Source: Peromyscus leucopus
Taxonomy: Eukaryota > Chordata > Mammalia > Rodentia > Cricetidae
Assembly (NCBI RefSeq): GCF_004664715.2
Contig: NC_051063.1
Location: forward strand, 74,044,518-74,108,517
DNA length: 64,000 nucleotides
Direction: 5' to 3'
The notes beneath the pieces are model-generated. The model made no database searches, was not told where the DNA came from, and saw only the letters and a list, made by a program, of their open reading frames with translations. A program made the translations under genes and the position numbers. This document shows positions 1 through 59,862 of the stretch, piece by piece. Every line of letters begins with the position of its first letter. The first letter of the stretch is position 1.

Positions 1-70
1 TTAACTAGACACATCTCCAACACAGACAACCTTAGGCCCTAAGGTTTAGGGTCAAAAAACAACGAAACTT

Positions 71-200
71 GGGGCGATGGCGCACACCTTTAATCCCAGC
101 ACTTGGCAGAGCCAGGCGGATCTCTGAGTTCGAGGCCAGCCTGGTCTACAGAGCGAGATCCAGGTCAGGCTCCAAAGCTACACAGAAAAAAAAAAAAGGA
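71..200 (+). repeat. B1 SINE
   Basis: 7SL-derived B1: box-like CCTTTAATCCCAGCACTTGG and CTACACAG followed by an A-rich tail. Confidence 0.9.
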
Positions 201-948
201 AAACTAAAAAACAAACAAAAACCACTGAAACTTAAAAGTCTATATATTTAATATTAATATACATTTAGTATATATTTAATATCAGGTGCGGTGGTGCACA
301 CCTACAATTTCAGCACAGTGGACCCTGGCGCAGGGGTGTACAGAGTTCTAGTCCATCCTTAGCTCCATTAACAGTTGAAAAAGTTTATTCACAAGTAGGA
401 GAGAAGGCTCAGTGGCAGGAGGCAGAGGAGGACTTGGTTCCCAGCACCATGTATGGTAGCTCAGAACTCTCTGCCAGGCGGGTTCCAGAGGGTGCAATGC
501 CTTCTGGCCCCCTCTGGCACTGGATGAAGGTGGCACACATATCTGATATTTGCAGGCAAGACAGGCACAAACCATTTTTAAAAGTTTGTTTCGTGATTTT
601 ACTTTTTAGACACTGCAAACGGGAAGTAATGTTATTGTCGACTGTGGAAATTATGCCAGACAAGACTTAAACTGTGGTACCCAGAGGGAAAGGCTAAGGA
701 ACATTACCATGGCAGAAGTATGCATTCATTTTTATACTTTGCCTCACACCCTGATTCCCTAAAACATGCTCCTTATAACTGGTTGAAAATTGGAGGAGAC
801 CCATGGCATGAATTCAGCCTATACAAATGTTTGGCCTATAGAGTAAGAAATTCTTTTTCAGTGACATTTAAATATTTTGTGCATAAACCACCACCTGGAT
901 TTCTACTTTCCCTTTAAAAGGTACGTGGCACTTCATCGTTAGCTAATT

Positions 949-1124
949 TTTTTTTTTTCGGTTTTTCGAGGCAGGGTTTCTCTGTGTAGCTTTGCGCCTT
1001 TCCTGGAACTCACTTGGTAGCCCAGGCTGGCCTCGAACTCACAGAGATCCACCTGCCTCTGCCTCCCGAGTGCTGGGATTAAAGGCGTGTGCCACCACCA
1101 CCACCACCACCACCACCACCCGGC
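949..1124 (-). repeat. B1 SINE with CCA expansion, exact duplication
   Basis: Antisense B1 flanked by a 15-bp duplication CATCGTTAGCTAATT (934-948 and 1125-1139). Its head carries an expanded CCA run near 1093-1120. It lies about 150 bp outside the CpG island. Confidence 0.95.
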
Positions 1125-1621
1125 CATCGTTAGCTAATTAGCTCCTGCTAAGAGTTCTTTCAATTCTAGTACCCCTCACTGTCTCGGAGTGTTTCTGCTC
1201 TTCTACCTATAGCATTTAAGGCAGCTGGTTTGGAAAAAAAAAACAAAAAACTCCAGCTCAACCTTTTCGGGTGGTCAGGCGGAGTGGTTGGTTGTAAGCG
1301 GGTAACTTTCCACCCGAGTCCTGCGGAACGTGACTGGGGGGAACCCCACTCTGGAACCTCAGTTTCCATATCTCTAGAACGGGCTGATAACTCGCGGAAG
1401 TGCTGGGGATTGTTGATTGAGCAAGGAAACCGCGGGGCGCAGACCCGGGGCTTGCAACCTAGGCTGGCGTCCAGAGGCCCCGTCCTGGGAGCGGGCGGAG
1501 AGGCGCGAACCCGGCACCCGCCGCCGCACTCTCGTCCCTCCCGCCTGGGATCCCGCGCCCTGCCGAGGTCGGGCCCCAGCTCCGAGAGGCGTGGCCGGCC
1601 CTCAAGCCCACAGCGGCAGCC

Positions 1622-48597
<46,976 letters not shown>

Positions 48598-48959
48598 GTA
48601 AGAGAGTGCTCTCAGATCTTTGTGTAAGCATCACCACTAGAGTGGCTCTGCTTGGTCTTTCGTCGGGCACTTATCTGATAATTTCGGAGTGATTGTTCTA
48701 AAGCAATATAGTTTTCCAGTAATAGTAATGGGATGAACACAGCCATTGTTTTGGTGACAGCTATTGACCTCTGCCCCTTTAGGTACATTTGCTTTCTCAG
48801 TATAGAGAGGAGTCAGCCCTAGGTTGTATCTCTGTGACTCCTGTGCCGCTTCATCCCTGCTTAGATCTCTGCCATGCTTCAGCAGAGCTGGGTAGGCCAA
48901 AGGGGTCATCAAGGAGCCTTCACCTGGGTCAGAGGCCTGAGGAGCAGAGGACCTGCCTG

Positions 48960-49130
48960 GCACTGAGCATTTGCTTGGATCCAGGCGTTGTTCTCAGTGC
49001 TTCCTTTCCTTCCTATTTAGTCTTCATCCTGGTTCTCTTTGGAACTCAACCGGGGATAAATTGTGAGGTTAGAACAGTTACTAGACGTTCAGAGGACCAG
49101 AATCCTAGCTGTGATTGCAGAGGAGCTTGG
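48960..49130 (-). repeat. Possible MIR fragment
   Basis: Weak resemblance to MIR (GCACTGAGCATTTGCTTGGA, a TAGTCTTCATCCTGG segment). Confidence 0.4.
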
Positions 49131-49509
49131 AGATGATTGTGGAGACTTAGAAAGGGCAGAGCGGAAAAAGCAGAGCGCTATGCAGAGAGGCTGGACTTGA
49201 GGCCAAGCCAGCACTTTACCTACTAGCCACAGGATACTAGCAGTCAGAACTCCCCTGAGGCAACAGATTGGTGAACAGAATTGTGCTGTTCATTTCCTGT
49301 AATATTTCGTATTCTCCTCTTAAGCTGGACTCCCTTTGTGCTCCAGTCTTAGTTTTGTTTTTGTTTTTGTTCTTTTGCTTACCCTTGTCTTTCTCTTTGC
49401 TTCTGTTGTTTGTGTCACTTTAAGAGCCCCCCTTTCTCAGTTCTCAGCCTCAAATCATACTCCTTTTCAGAGCTGAACCATAGCCATATATATAATTTGT
49501 TTATTTGTT

Positions 49510-49665
49510 TGTTCTTCTAGACAGAGTTTCTCTGTGTAACAGCTCTGGCTGTTATGGAACTCCCATTGTAGACTAGACCAACCAGGCTGCCTTGAACTCA
49601 CAGAGATCCACCTGCCTCTGCCTCCTGAGTGCTGGGATTAAAGGTGAGCATCACCATGCCCAGCC
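49510..49665 (-). repeat. B1 SINE
   Basis: CTAGACAGAGTTTCTCTGTG to GTGCTGGGATTAAAGGTGAGC. Confidence 0.88.
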
Positions 49666-49722
49666 ATAGCCTTATATTCTTTATGAGACCATCTCTGGTC
49701 TCCTTACACATTGAGAGTTGTT

Positions 49723-49900
49723 CCTTTTTTTCTTTTTTTTTTTTTTTTTTTTTGGTTTTTTGAGACAGGGTTTCTTTGTGTAGCTTTGTGCCTTTCCTGG
49801 AACTCACTTGGTAGACCAGGCTGGCCTCGAACTCACAGAGATCCGTCTGCCTCTGCCTCCCGAGTGCTGGGGTTAAAGGCATGCGCCACCACTGCCCGGC
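49723..49900 (-). repeat. B1 SINE
   Basis: Young antisense B1; flanks GAGAGTTGTT (49713-49722 and 49901-49910). Confidence 0.92.
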
Positions 49901-50129
49901 GAGAGTTGTTTCTTTTTTAATGGTTTTTATAATGTTGTTTTTATTTTATTATTGAAACTATTCTTCTTAATGATGAGTGATGATGGCCTGTGACCAGTTT
50001 GAATCATCACTAGGGGAAATGGACCAGACCAGAGAAGCTGGTACTAACCAGGTTTGGTCACATTTTCTAACCCTTCAGTCTTTAAATGGGGGCAAAGTAA
50101 ACTGTGGAAGGATGCTGTGCTATGAGTTG

Positions 50130-50275
50130 AGAGGGACATAGGTGGCTCTTGGGGCAAGTCATTTAATCCTTCTAGGCTGCAGCTTTTAAATCTGAAGAAG
50201 AAAGGAACACTAACTAGGTTATTATAATCAAATGAAGTGAATTGTGGCCAATAATGAGCATAGAACAGGATTGAA
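50130..50275 (+). repeat. MIR SINE
   Basis: GGGGCAAGTCATTTAATCCT..CTGCAGCTTTTAAATCTG and ..GAGCATAGAACAGG match the MIR core order. Confidence 0.75.
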
Positions 50276-51529
50276 AGCTTTGTCTTTTCACCTTTGAATG
50301 CTATCAGTTGTAGAAAGAGCTTGCAGTTTACTAACTACTCTGGTTAAACATTGGGGCTGCGTGTATGGAGTCTGTAATCTTTGGTGAAAAGTAGAAAGGA
50401 AGACATCATGATCCAAATTGAGTGATTGTCATTTTCTGTTAGTTTTCTTCACTCCGTGAAGTTGTTTTGAAGTTGTGCTGCATCTTGGCCAAGTTGATTT
50501 TTAAACAATTTTTATTATTAGGCTTATTGATACATGGGACAAAGATAAAATAATTAAAGATGGTCACCCTCCCCCCTTCTCTTATAGGAAATACGGTGAG
50601 GGTTTCTGTTGTTCTTCCTTTAACTTGGAATCCACAAGTGCTGCCGGACGGTTTGCTGGATGGCAGCCATCCCCAAATCTCCTGCAGTAGCTCAGAGCTC
50701 AATCGGCTCCATTTCACTCCACACTGCCTCAGAGGCAAAGCAGAGCCCAGGCAGGAGAACGCGGGAGCCTCTACATGTGTCATTTTACTGTGAAGCTTAT
50801 GTTTTAGCCAGAGATAGGTGTGTCACCTTCCACATTTTAAGAACAGAAAAAATCTTTTCAGTAGGCAGTAAAATGTGGAAGACTTGCAGTTGACAAACTG
50901 ACTTTGAGCTTCACTTTGTCCATAATAAGTCCCATGAATGAACCAGGTCCCTTTGTTGTAAGTTCTGGCCGTTTAACTGCCACATGAATCTAATGAAATT
51001 GTCAGGTTATAGTAATTACGTCAGTAATCTGATACGTTGTCACTTGAATGGACCATGTGTGGAGAGTCAGTTACTTCTCTCTGTGGGGTTGACCCGTTTT
51101 CATTCCCGAAGACTAATAGCGCTCATTAAGCTTTATGGGAAAGGAGCTTTTATCACTTGTCAAGTCAGGCAGCATATTTCTATTATATTTCTAAATTTGT
51201 GTGGCTGTGTGTAACTGCTGATGTACACTTTCCTGCTAGGTTTAGTGGGACTTCTGCCTTATAGCATTTTTATTGACATTTCTGAGTCTGAGTTACATTT
51301 TGTGTGGTACCGCTTACAGATGTCTTCAATTAAATGCAGGTAAATAAACGGGATTTTGTATTAGAGGTCCACAGCTTCCTGACATTCTCTTTAGAATCAC
51401 ATTTTGTCAGCCAGTCCAGTAGGCTGTGGTCCATTGTCATGTTTAGAAAGCAGAGAGGTAGCTGCAGCACAAGCTAACACACATAAGGTCATGTGTCAGT
51501 GTGGGGACTTGGGCTTCTCTTTAGGTGTG

Positions 51530-51690
51530 TCCTTCTGTTAGGAGGTATAATAATTACTTACTGAGAAGCTAGCATCTGTAATAGCCAGGATTGTGCTTAT
51601 CACATTCCTTATATTAATTCTCACAGAATATCTACCTCTTACAATGAAAACTGAGCCCAGAGAGGTAGATCAGACTAGCTAGGTGCTGAC
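51530..51690 (-). repeat. MIR SINE
   Basis: Antisense MIR order: TTAATTCTCACAGAATATCT, ATGAAAACTGAGCCCAGAGA, then AGACTAGCTAGG. Confidence 0.65.
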
Positions 51691-52914
51691 AGTATGGGAC
51701 AAGGTGGGAAGGAGGAGATAGGATGACACTGCTGGGAGATGCTCACAGTCAAGACTATCACTTGAAGGAAGCTAGTAATCAGATGGAGTTAGTGAACTTG
51801 AGAACAGGATTTAGGAAGCTTTGCAGTATGGGCATCTTGGGCTTTGCTGTGAGGAGTGGCACTCACCATGGTTGGAAGCTCAGCTGCATCTCTGCCTCTG
51901 CCCACTAGATGCCAGTAGTACCCTCTTTATCAGATGACAGACTTTGCCCAATGTCTCTAAGAGCCAGAATTGTTCCTCTTGAAAATCATTATGGGATGTG
52001 TGTAGGGAGAGTTAATGAGCCAATAGTGAAGAAAAGATATAGTGGTAAATGTTTTCAGCTCAATGAAAGATAAGAAAAAGTAGGAAAAGTGAAATAAAAA
52101 AGTAAACAGGACAAATATAAAAAAACTATAAGATGAATGGCAAGATGGCTCACTTAAATCCTTTTAATTATTGCAATAAATATAAAAGCCTAAATCAAAC
52201 TTGGCTGCATGGGAACTTTTACCTTTGCATTGTTCCAGGCTATCCTGTGAATATACATGGCTACTGTATTATATTTGATTTTTTCAGATTTTTGTTTTAG
52301 TTAAATCCCAATAGCCATACTTAGCCAGTGGTCATACTGTTGTACAGTGTAGGGCCACATACTCCTGTTAAAGTTAGAGATTGTCAGACTAGATAAAAGA
52401 ATACAAGCAAGCTCTACCCTTAAATATGAAGATGTGGATGACTTGGAGGAAAAAGGCTGCAGTAAGATGGTCCCATGAATATTTACCATAGTAATATTTG
52501 ATGGGCTGTCTTTAAATCGCATAGAATAGTCTTCAGGATGGAAACTGAGGGCAAAAGCATGCTTCATAATAAAAAGAAAAAGTCAAGTTATTCTAAAATG
52601 TGAACCATTCTAAATAAAAGCTTCAAAAATAAAAACTAATAGAAATGGTAGAAATAGTCAAATTCAGTGACAGATAAAGATTTTAGGACAACTTCTTGAT
52701 ACTTTGAGAGAAAATTTAGACAAAATTACAAGTAGTCTAGAAGACTTTGTACATTGTGGTCACAGCTTTACTTAATGGATGTCTGTCAATACTATACTGT
52801 TGAGTGACAAAAAGCCACATTGAAGTCAAGCAAGTCATAAACTATAGATAGTATGGTTCATTGGTAAAGCAGTCCCTGCTCTAACTGACTTCCCAGCTGC
52901 TCCTATTGTTTTTG

Positions 52915-52995
52915 ATTTTCCCAGTACTGGAGACTGGACCCAGGGCATGGAATAGCCTAGGCAAGTAATCCACTACTGAGCTACATCCCCTTCAT
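52915..52995 (-). repeat. ID-like SINE, diverged
   Basis: GGAGACTGGACCCAGGGCATG and CCACTACTGAGCTACATCCCC. Confidence 0.78.
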
Positions 52996-53269
52996 CGCCC
53001 AGTTTTAAAATTGTAAGTTAGCATACAAAGTGATGGGTTTCATTGTGGCATTTAAAATAGGTGTATTTTTCAAGTAATAAGATTACTCGCCAAAGCAGAG
53101 CATATTCTGGACTATTTTACAAAGTTCACTAAATTGAAAAGGATTGAAACTGTAATTAAATTGGTATCAAGAACCGGCCACATGCTTGTAGCACTTTAAA
53201 AATAACAGGAGAGCTTAGTGAAAAGTGGGTAAGAGACTTGCTGTTGTGCTTCTCCAGAGAATTGTCTAG

Positions 53270-53489
53270 AAAACATAAGAGAAACTGTCCATTGATATTC
53301 ACTGGAAATAAAAGTAAAAACCACAGTGAGAAATCACCATGAACTCACTTAATGGCTGGAATCAAAAGATAGAGATTGGCACGCTGTGGAGAAATTCGAA
53401 CTCTCTTTGCTGATCTGAAGGTGAAATATAGAACCATGGTCTGGCTATTTTTTCAAAACATTACAGATACTACTATATGATCTAGAAAC
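53270..53489 (+). mobile_element. Old L1 fragment, left part
   Basis: L1 ORF2 3'-end order (ACCACAGTGAGAAATCACCATG, TACTATATGATCTAGAAACC); resumes at 54402 after an inserted LTR element. Confidence 0.65.
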
Positions 53490-53929
53490 CCATTTGAGAT
53501 AGATCATTGAATCTACTCTGAGAAAAAAGATAAAGAAATAATAGGATAAATAGGTAGATCGCTGAATCTACACTGAAGAAAAAGGGGAAGATATAAAAAT
53601 GACAAAAGGTAGACTACTGGATCTATTATGAAAAGAAAGAGAGAATATGGATATGATAAGATAAAAAGGGAGATTATGGAATCTACTTTTAAAAAGGAAC
53701 TACTTGTTTTAAATAAGTAATGAAAATTTTTTGGTCTGAGTTTATCAGATGTTACTGGACTGGACATTGTTAATATATATAATGGAGTTTTTATCTGAAT
53801 CTGTCAAATGTTAATGGATTAAATATCGTTAATGTAATCTTGACTGTGTATATTGTATATACTTACTGTCTATAATTTTTCTTGTATTAGTTATAAGCTT
53901 TTTTAAATTTTAGACAAAAAGAGAGGAAA
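53490..53929 (+). mobile_element. ERV internal 3' remnant with tandem repeats and polypurine tract
   Basis: Four 55-60-bp degenerate units containing GATC..TG(A/G)ATCTAC, then a two-copy motif, then polypurine AAAAAGAGAGGAAA (53916-53929) directly before an LTR. No coding frame. Confidence 0.7.
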
Positions 53930-54401
53930 TGTGGTATTGTATTCCCCCAAATAATGTGCATGCTAATAAACATATCTGGGGTCAGAGACAGAGCAGCCAT
54001 AATATTAAACATAAAGGATAGGCAGTGGTAACACACGCCGTTAATCCCAGCATTCCAGAGGCAGAAATCTATGTGTTCAAGGATACAGACAGGCATGGTG
54101 ACTCATCACGCCTTTAATCCCAAAAAGCGAGCCTTTAATCCCAGGGAGTGGTGGTAGAAAGCAGAAAGGTATATAAGGCGTGCGGACCAGAAACTAGAAG
54201 CATTTGACTGGTTAAGCATTTGGCTGGTTAAGCTTTCAGGCTTCTAGCAGCAGTTCAGCTGAGAGCCATTTGGGATGAGGACACAGAAGCATCCAGTCTG
54301 AGGAAACAAGACCAGCTGAAAAGTTGGCCAGAACTTTTAAGATTCATGCTACACCCATTCCTTATGATTATGCCTAAGTGAAATAAAAATATTTATCTTC
54401 A
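53930..54401 (+). mobile_element. 3' LTR, family B, sense orientation
   Basis: It starts TGTGGTATTG after a polypurine tract and ends TATCTTCA. It contains GCTAATAAACATATC..GGGGTCAGAG and several B1-like CCTTTAATCCCA segments. Related to 59863-60267. Confidence 0.75.
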
Positions 54402-54690
54402 TAGGAAGTCATGCATAAATGGTTGCAGCAGCATTATTTTTTCTAGCTTTTGGCTATGATAACTAACAATCTGTCAGCTAGTGAATGAATACAGTGGAAT
54501 AGTAGTCAGCAACAAAAAAGAGCTTGGATGACTCTTGAAGAGACTGTAGTAGACCACATAAGTCAGACACAGACTGTATTGTGTTCTTTTTATGTGACTT
54601 ACCCAACAAAGGGAAATTGATAGAAAGCAGGTCAGAGATGGTCTGATATTGGTAACATATGTGGAAGGCTGACTGCAGATGGACTTGGGA
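54402..54690 (+). mobile_element. Old L1 fragment, right part
   Basis: GTTGCAGCAGCATTATTTTTT..GAATACAGTGGAATAGTAGTC is the L1 3'-end order continuing from 53489. Confidence 0.68.
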
Positions 54691-54719
54691 ATGTTACAGG
54701 TTATAAAAAAAAGTGCTAA

Positions 54720-54911
54720 GATGCTGGAGAAATGGCCCAATGAGAAAGAGCACTAGCTGTTTAATGTTTGAGTGTTCACAACACTCAAACCATTTGTTGC
54801 TCCAGCTTCAAGGGATGCAACACCCTCTTCTGGCTTCTGTGGACAATTGTCTTCATATTCACATATCCATGCAGGTACTGACAGACGTACAGACACACAG
54901 ACACACACACA

Positions 54912-54975
<64 letters not shown>
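54720..54975 (+). repeat. tRNA-derived SINE with (AG)n tail
   Basis: ATGCTGGAGAAATGGCCCAATG head; CA then (AG)n from about 54915 to 54972. Confidence 0.78.
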
Positions 54976-54976
<1 letters not shown>

Positions 54977-55167
54977 TTAAAAAAAGTCTTAAAAAGTTCT
55001 AAAGTCAGATTGTGGTTATAGTTTCAGTTTCATAAATTTTCTGAAAATTCATAGAATTTTATGCTTAAAGTGACTAGTATTATGGATATACAAAGGTATC
55101 TCAGTAGAAGTAGATGTATCATTTTATCTTTGAATTCTCAAAGAATTGTAGAAAGATCATCTGACAT

Positions 55168-55300
55168 GACTGGGCATGGTGGCACAGACATATAATCCTA
55201 GCAATTGCAAGTGGAGATAGGAGGATCAGAAGTTCAAAGGCATCCCCAGGTAAGTAGTGAGTTCAAGACCAGCCTGTGCTACACGAAAACAGAGAAAAAG
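55168..55300 (+). repeat. B1-like SINE
   Basis: CTGGGCATGGTGGCACAGAC to CAGCCTGTGCTAC. Confidence 0.75.
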
Positions 55301-55519
55301 GAAATCTCACTCAGTTTGATATCCTCCCCATTACTGTATCCTTCAGTGCGGAATGTTAGCTACAGTTTTATTGTTCATCAAGATAGTGGTATATATTGAA
55401 ATTGATATACTTTAATTAATATTTTAGCACTGTTTTATTAATGCTCATAATATCAGATCACAAGCCATGAATACTCTCAGAAGCTTTTAAACAGTTTTTT
55501 TTTAAGATTTTGTTTTTGA

Positions 55520-55735
55520 GGGGCTGGAGAGATGGCTCAGGGGTTAGGAGCACTGGCTGCTCTTCCAGAGGTCCTGAGTTCAATTCCCAGCAACCACATG
55601 GTGGCTCACAACCATCTGTAATGAGATCTGGTGCCCTCTTCTGGCCTGCAGGGACATATGCAGACAGAACACTGTATACATAATAAATAAATAAATCTTT
55701 AAATAAATACATAAATCTCTTAAAAAAAAGATTTT
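55520..55735 (+). repeat. B2 SINE
   Basis: Near-intact: GGGGCTGGAGAGATGGCTCAG head, CTGAGTTCAATTCCCAGC and AATAAATAAATAAATC tail. Confidence 0.95.
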
Positions 55736-57739
55736 GTTTTTGAATGGGGAACTGCTTGGCTTTTTGCAAAAGACTTAAGGAAGTACTCTGAGAAAACACA
55801 AGAACCTCACTGTCTATTCAGTCAGCATAGTATTGTGAAGTAGCTTCAATACTGGGGTATTTATTACCAATGGTCAGAATTTTTTAAAATGGAATATGGG
55901 TACAGAGACCTGGCTCCTTGTAGAGAGGGAGAGAATTCAAAGAAGGTCTGGAAAGATCAGTGTGGGGAGGCTGAGTTGTTAAGCTGGAAGGGTTCAGATA
56001 ATTTTCCTAAATGTGGAGGACACTGAAAGTCAGATATGCTGATTGTTAGCATAAGCTGGAATGCTGTGGGGATGAGGCTAGGAAGAGGATTGAGCCTGGG
56101 AGTTGATGGGAGTTTTTACCTGTTTATTAAGTGCTTGGGCCCAGTTTTATTTAAAGAAGTAAGCCAGGTAGGAGGTACCCTACAAAAGCATAGTTGTTTG
56201 TAGGTGATGGTAATCAGTCTGTTGGTGGTACTGAAAAAATCAGAAGCGGAAGACTGGGCTGTGGCTTGAACCACTGGGCCAAAACAGAGGAACAGGGTTT
56301 TGTTGCTTGTAGCTGAATATGTTAGGAAAGAGTCCTGTAGTTTTCAGACTGTGATCCATACACCTGTATGGGAAGTTGAGTGGTATTGCTCAAAGGCACC
56401 AATTAGAAACCTGAACAGAATCATCAGGATTGTCATTTGAGTACTGTCTCCTTCCCATGGATGGAAGGGCTGTTGGGCAGTTCTGGCTCAGACAGAGCTG
56501 CGAGTAAGTACAAAGGGTTGAACTGAAGACATCATTCCTTGTCTTGACTTCACTTTGCTGAGTACAATGTAAGCACATTGCATGTGTGGCCAGATAATAC
56601 TCCCAAAGCTTATTGATCAGGAGGGGATGTACTTCAGTTAGGTTTTGGACATCACATGATTATTGAGACTTTAAGTAGAAAATGTGTATTGCTTAGTGTA
56701 ATGACAATTACTGAAGTCTTTTCCTGGAAAAAACCTCAGGAGACTAAAATGTAAAAGTTGATTTTGAGAATAAAGGAAGCACACTTAAAGTAGAAATTCA
56801 AACATTAAATAGAAAAATGCCACAAATTTGTCTTGTTCAAGTTTTTTCTGCACAAACTTGAGTTAGTTTGGGGATCTTGAAAATTCAAGACATTCTCTTG
56901 TTAGACTAGCTAGTATTCATCATCACTCCCAAGACCTTTTTAAACTGTGTTCAAAATTAGGGTCATCTTCCCTGACAGTTTTCATTGCTTATTAGTTGTG
57001 CATGAATGCTTCAGAAAAGGCTTGAATAGTAAATCCTGGGGTGGATTAGTTTCCATGGGGACATCAGTCTTATTTGATCTTGGCATTCATTGAGTTCTCA
57101 GTCTGGGATGTCACCATGAAATATGTTTTCCTATAAGAAGGACTGGAGAAGCAGGAGTTGCCAATTGAACAGCATTAACCAAAGCTCACTGTGCAATTCA
57201 AGGTGTGTATTGTAGAGCTCAGTAAACACTGTAGTCAGGGTTTGGAATTCTGTTACTTTTTGTAAGCTATTTGAAGGTGCCTTACTTTGTAAAGTCTTTT
57301 TTTGGGAGAGTTAGGATTTAAAATACACAAAAATCAGATTAAGGCAAAGTATTTAGCATTAACAATTAATTTTTAAAAACTCTATAAATTCTAAGGTAAA
57401 AATACTTTTTTCTTTCTCACTTCAGTACATTTATTAAAACCATTTATGATAAGTTCATCATTTACCTAAGGTTTGTAAAGTTCAGTTAATTTATGTCTAT
57501 TTGTGATACTACATTGCTTTTGGTTTTAAGTTAAAGATGAGTAAACCTTTTTTGCTTTTTTTTTTGAGCGTTTGAATTCCTAAGAAATACATTTGTTTGC
57601 TCATCCTTTGATTTTGCAAATTGCTAAAATGTCTTAGTTCTTTGTATTAAATAGCACATGTGAGTCCATTGTAACCGTTGGTATGGTGTACCACAGAAGC
57701 TGTGTCCACGGAAAAAAATACTGACCTGAGATGGAAGTC

Positions 57740-57850
57740 CAGCTTTTGTTCCTTCCCAGCATGTCCCCAAATTGGCTTAGTGAACTTGGGCAAATCTCTC
57801 AGCACCTTGTTTTCCTTAGCTGTGTAAGAATGTCCAGAGGAAGAGTTCTC
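57740..57850 (+). repeat. Possible MIR fragment
   Basis: GTGAACTTGGGCAAATCTCTC and TTTTCCTTAGCTGTGTAAGAA parallel the MIR core. Confidence 0.55.
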
Positions 57851-58748
57851 AGGACTGAGCAGGTTAAGCAGTGTGTGAGCAGATCTGTTGCTTCTTTCAG
57901 GCTTAGGCATTATAAACATACACATCAAGTTCACTCCCTGCATCTACAGCTTCCTGTTCTTCATGCTTGGCTCTAGGCTCGGCTCTGTCTTTTTCGCTAT
58001 TTTATGATCTGGCACAAATTGCTACTTTACTCTAGAATAAGCCTACTCAGTTTTTTCTACAAAACAAAAGTCATCCATCTCCTTGCATATTCAGATGTGC
58101 ATCTAATTTTTAAATATGGCTTCTCTTATCCTTATTAATAAAACAGTGACTTGTTTTTCTTTTAGTAAAGTAATTTCTCTTTCATAAAGAAAACTGGGCA
58201 GATAGAAGTCTTTTGAGAACTGTTTGTTACATACAGGCATTGTGGCCAACAGGAGAATTCATAAATACAAATGCCATTACTTCTTGAACATCCCTTTACA
58301 CTTGTTGAAGTGGCAAAGATGAGCATGCTTACATGACCCAGTGATGCAGTAGTTACTTAGAGTATATCAGTAAGAAGAAAGGGGATGTGAACTATATGCT
58401 TATTAGTGATTTATTTTTTTACTATTACTTACTGTGGGTTTCCAATGAGGGCCCATTCTGTTTCTTGATCTATATTTAAAATTTAAAATTATTAAAGGTT
58501 TAAGAATTTGTTTAAGCTGAAACAAAATATAATACCTAAAATATCAGTTGTTTAACACCAGAAATTATTAGGGAATTGCAAATCAAATCCATGAAGTATC
58601 ACTTGGTACCCAGTAGGTTAACTTTTAACAAAAACTAATAAATAGTGTTGGTGTGGATGTGGAGAAGTTGCAGCCTTTGTGTGTTATTGGCAGACATATA
58701 AAATGGTGTAGTTACAGTGGAGGAATGTTCTTTAAAAACTAAATTGAG

Positions 58749-58951
58749 CCGGGCAGTGGTGGCTCACGCCTTTAATCCCAGCACTCGGGAGGCAGAGCCG
58801 GGCGGATCTCTGAGTTCAAGGCCAGCCTGGGCTACCAAGTAAGTTCCAGGAAAGGCGCAAAGCTACACAGAGAAACCCTGTCTTGAAAAACAAAAAACAA
58901 AAAACAAACAAAAAAAAAAAACCCAAAACCAACAACAACAACAACAAAAAC
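58749..58951 (+). repeat. B1 SINE nested in L1
   Basis: Young sense B1 with long A tail; flanks CTAAATTGAG (58739-58748 and 58952-58961). Confidence 0.92.
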
Positions 58952-58961
58952 CTAAATTGAG

Positions 58962-59090
58962 CTCAGTGGGTGGTGTACATTTTTGGCCTAAGCACTCTGG
59001 AGGCAAGGACAGGTGGATCTCTGTGAGTTTGAGGCCAGCCTAGTTTTCAGAACAGCCAGGGCCACATAAAGGCTGTTTTTAAAAATAAAC
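58962..59090 (+). repeat. B1 SINE, diverged
   Basis: GCTCAGTGGGTGGTGTAC to AACAGCCAGGGCCACATAAA. Confidence 0.75.
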
Positions 59091-59559
59091 AACAAACTCA
59101 AAACAAAACCAAAAAAATGTCCTGTGCTTGTAGCAGTTCCATAGGAAAGAAGGGCAAGTGTAGCAGTGATTGTAGCAGCTGTTCATAGCAGCCACAAGGT
59201 AGATCAACCAGGTGTCCATTGATACAAGACTGACTAGCAAAGTTACACTGACATACAGAATACTGTTCACCTTTCAAAAAGAGGCATGTTCTCACACATT
59301 GGAGGGAACTCAAAGACACTTACGCAGATCACAAAAGGACAAATACTGTAATATTCTCTTTAAGGAGGCAATTATCATAGATCATTAAGACATACCACTT
59401 TACTCACTTTTCTACTTAAAAACATTTAATGTGGTATATTTTATGTGTATTTTACTGTAATTAAAACAATAGTTTAAAATAATTAAACATGCCAGTATTA
59501 TAGTTCAGTTTAGTTGAATACAAATTTACATTTAAAACATTTTAAGCATTCTATATGAC

Positions 59560-59790
59560 TAATGTTAATGTGTAGGTGTATGTGCACGTGTCTGTATGCA
59601 TATGTGGATCCCAGAGGACAACCTCTCAAGTGTTGTTCCTCAGGAGCCATCCACTTTACTTTTTGAGACAGTCTCTCACTTGGCCTAGAATGTGCATGGT
59701 AAGCTAGCCTGGCTAGCCAGTGAGCCCAGGGCCTAGCTCTACCCCAAAGCCTGGGATTATAACCCTGTGACACGATGCCTGTTTTTTCCG
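59560..59790 (-). repeat. B4-like SINE, decayed
   Basis: GTGGATCCCAGAGGACAAC and GGGATTATAACCCTGTGAC segments. Confidence 0.45.
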
Positions 59791-59862
59791 TGTGGACCAG
59801 GGCATGTAACTTAGGTCCTCATGCTTGTATAGCAAACCCTCTTTGTAACTGCATTGCTCCGG

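Larger units (their letters stand above)
58560..59420 (+). mobile_element. Old L1 3' end with two B1 insertions
   Basis: GGAATTGCAAATCAAATCC..GGTGTGGATGTGGAGAAG.., then after the B1s CCAGGTGTCCATTGATAC..GACAAATACTG: classic L1 3'-terminal order. Confidence 0.82.

Noticed and set aside
939..1127. Frame encoding a Trp run
   Set aside because: It is the antisense reading of the CCA expansion inside a B1, not a gene.
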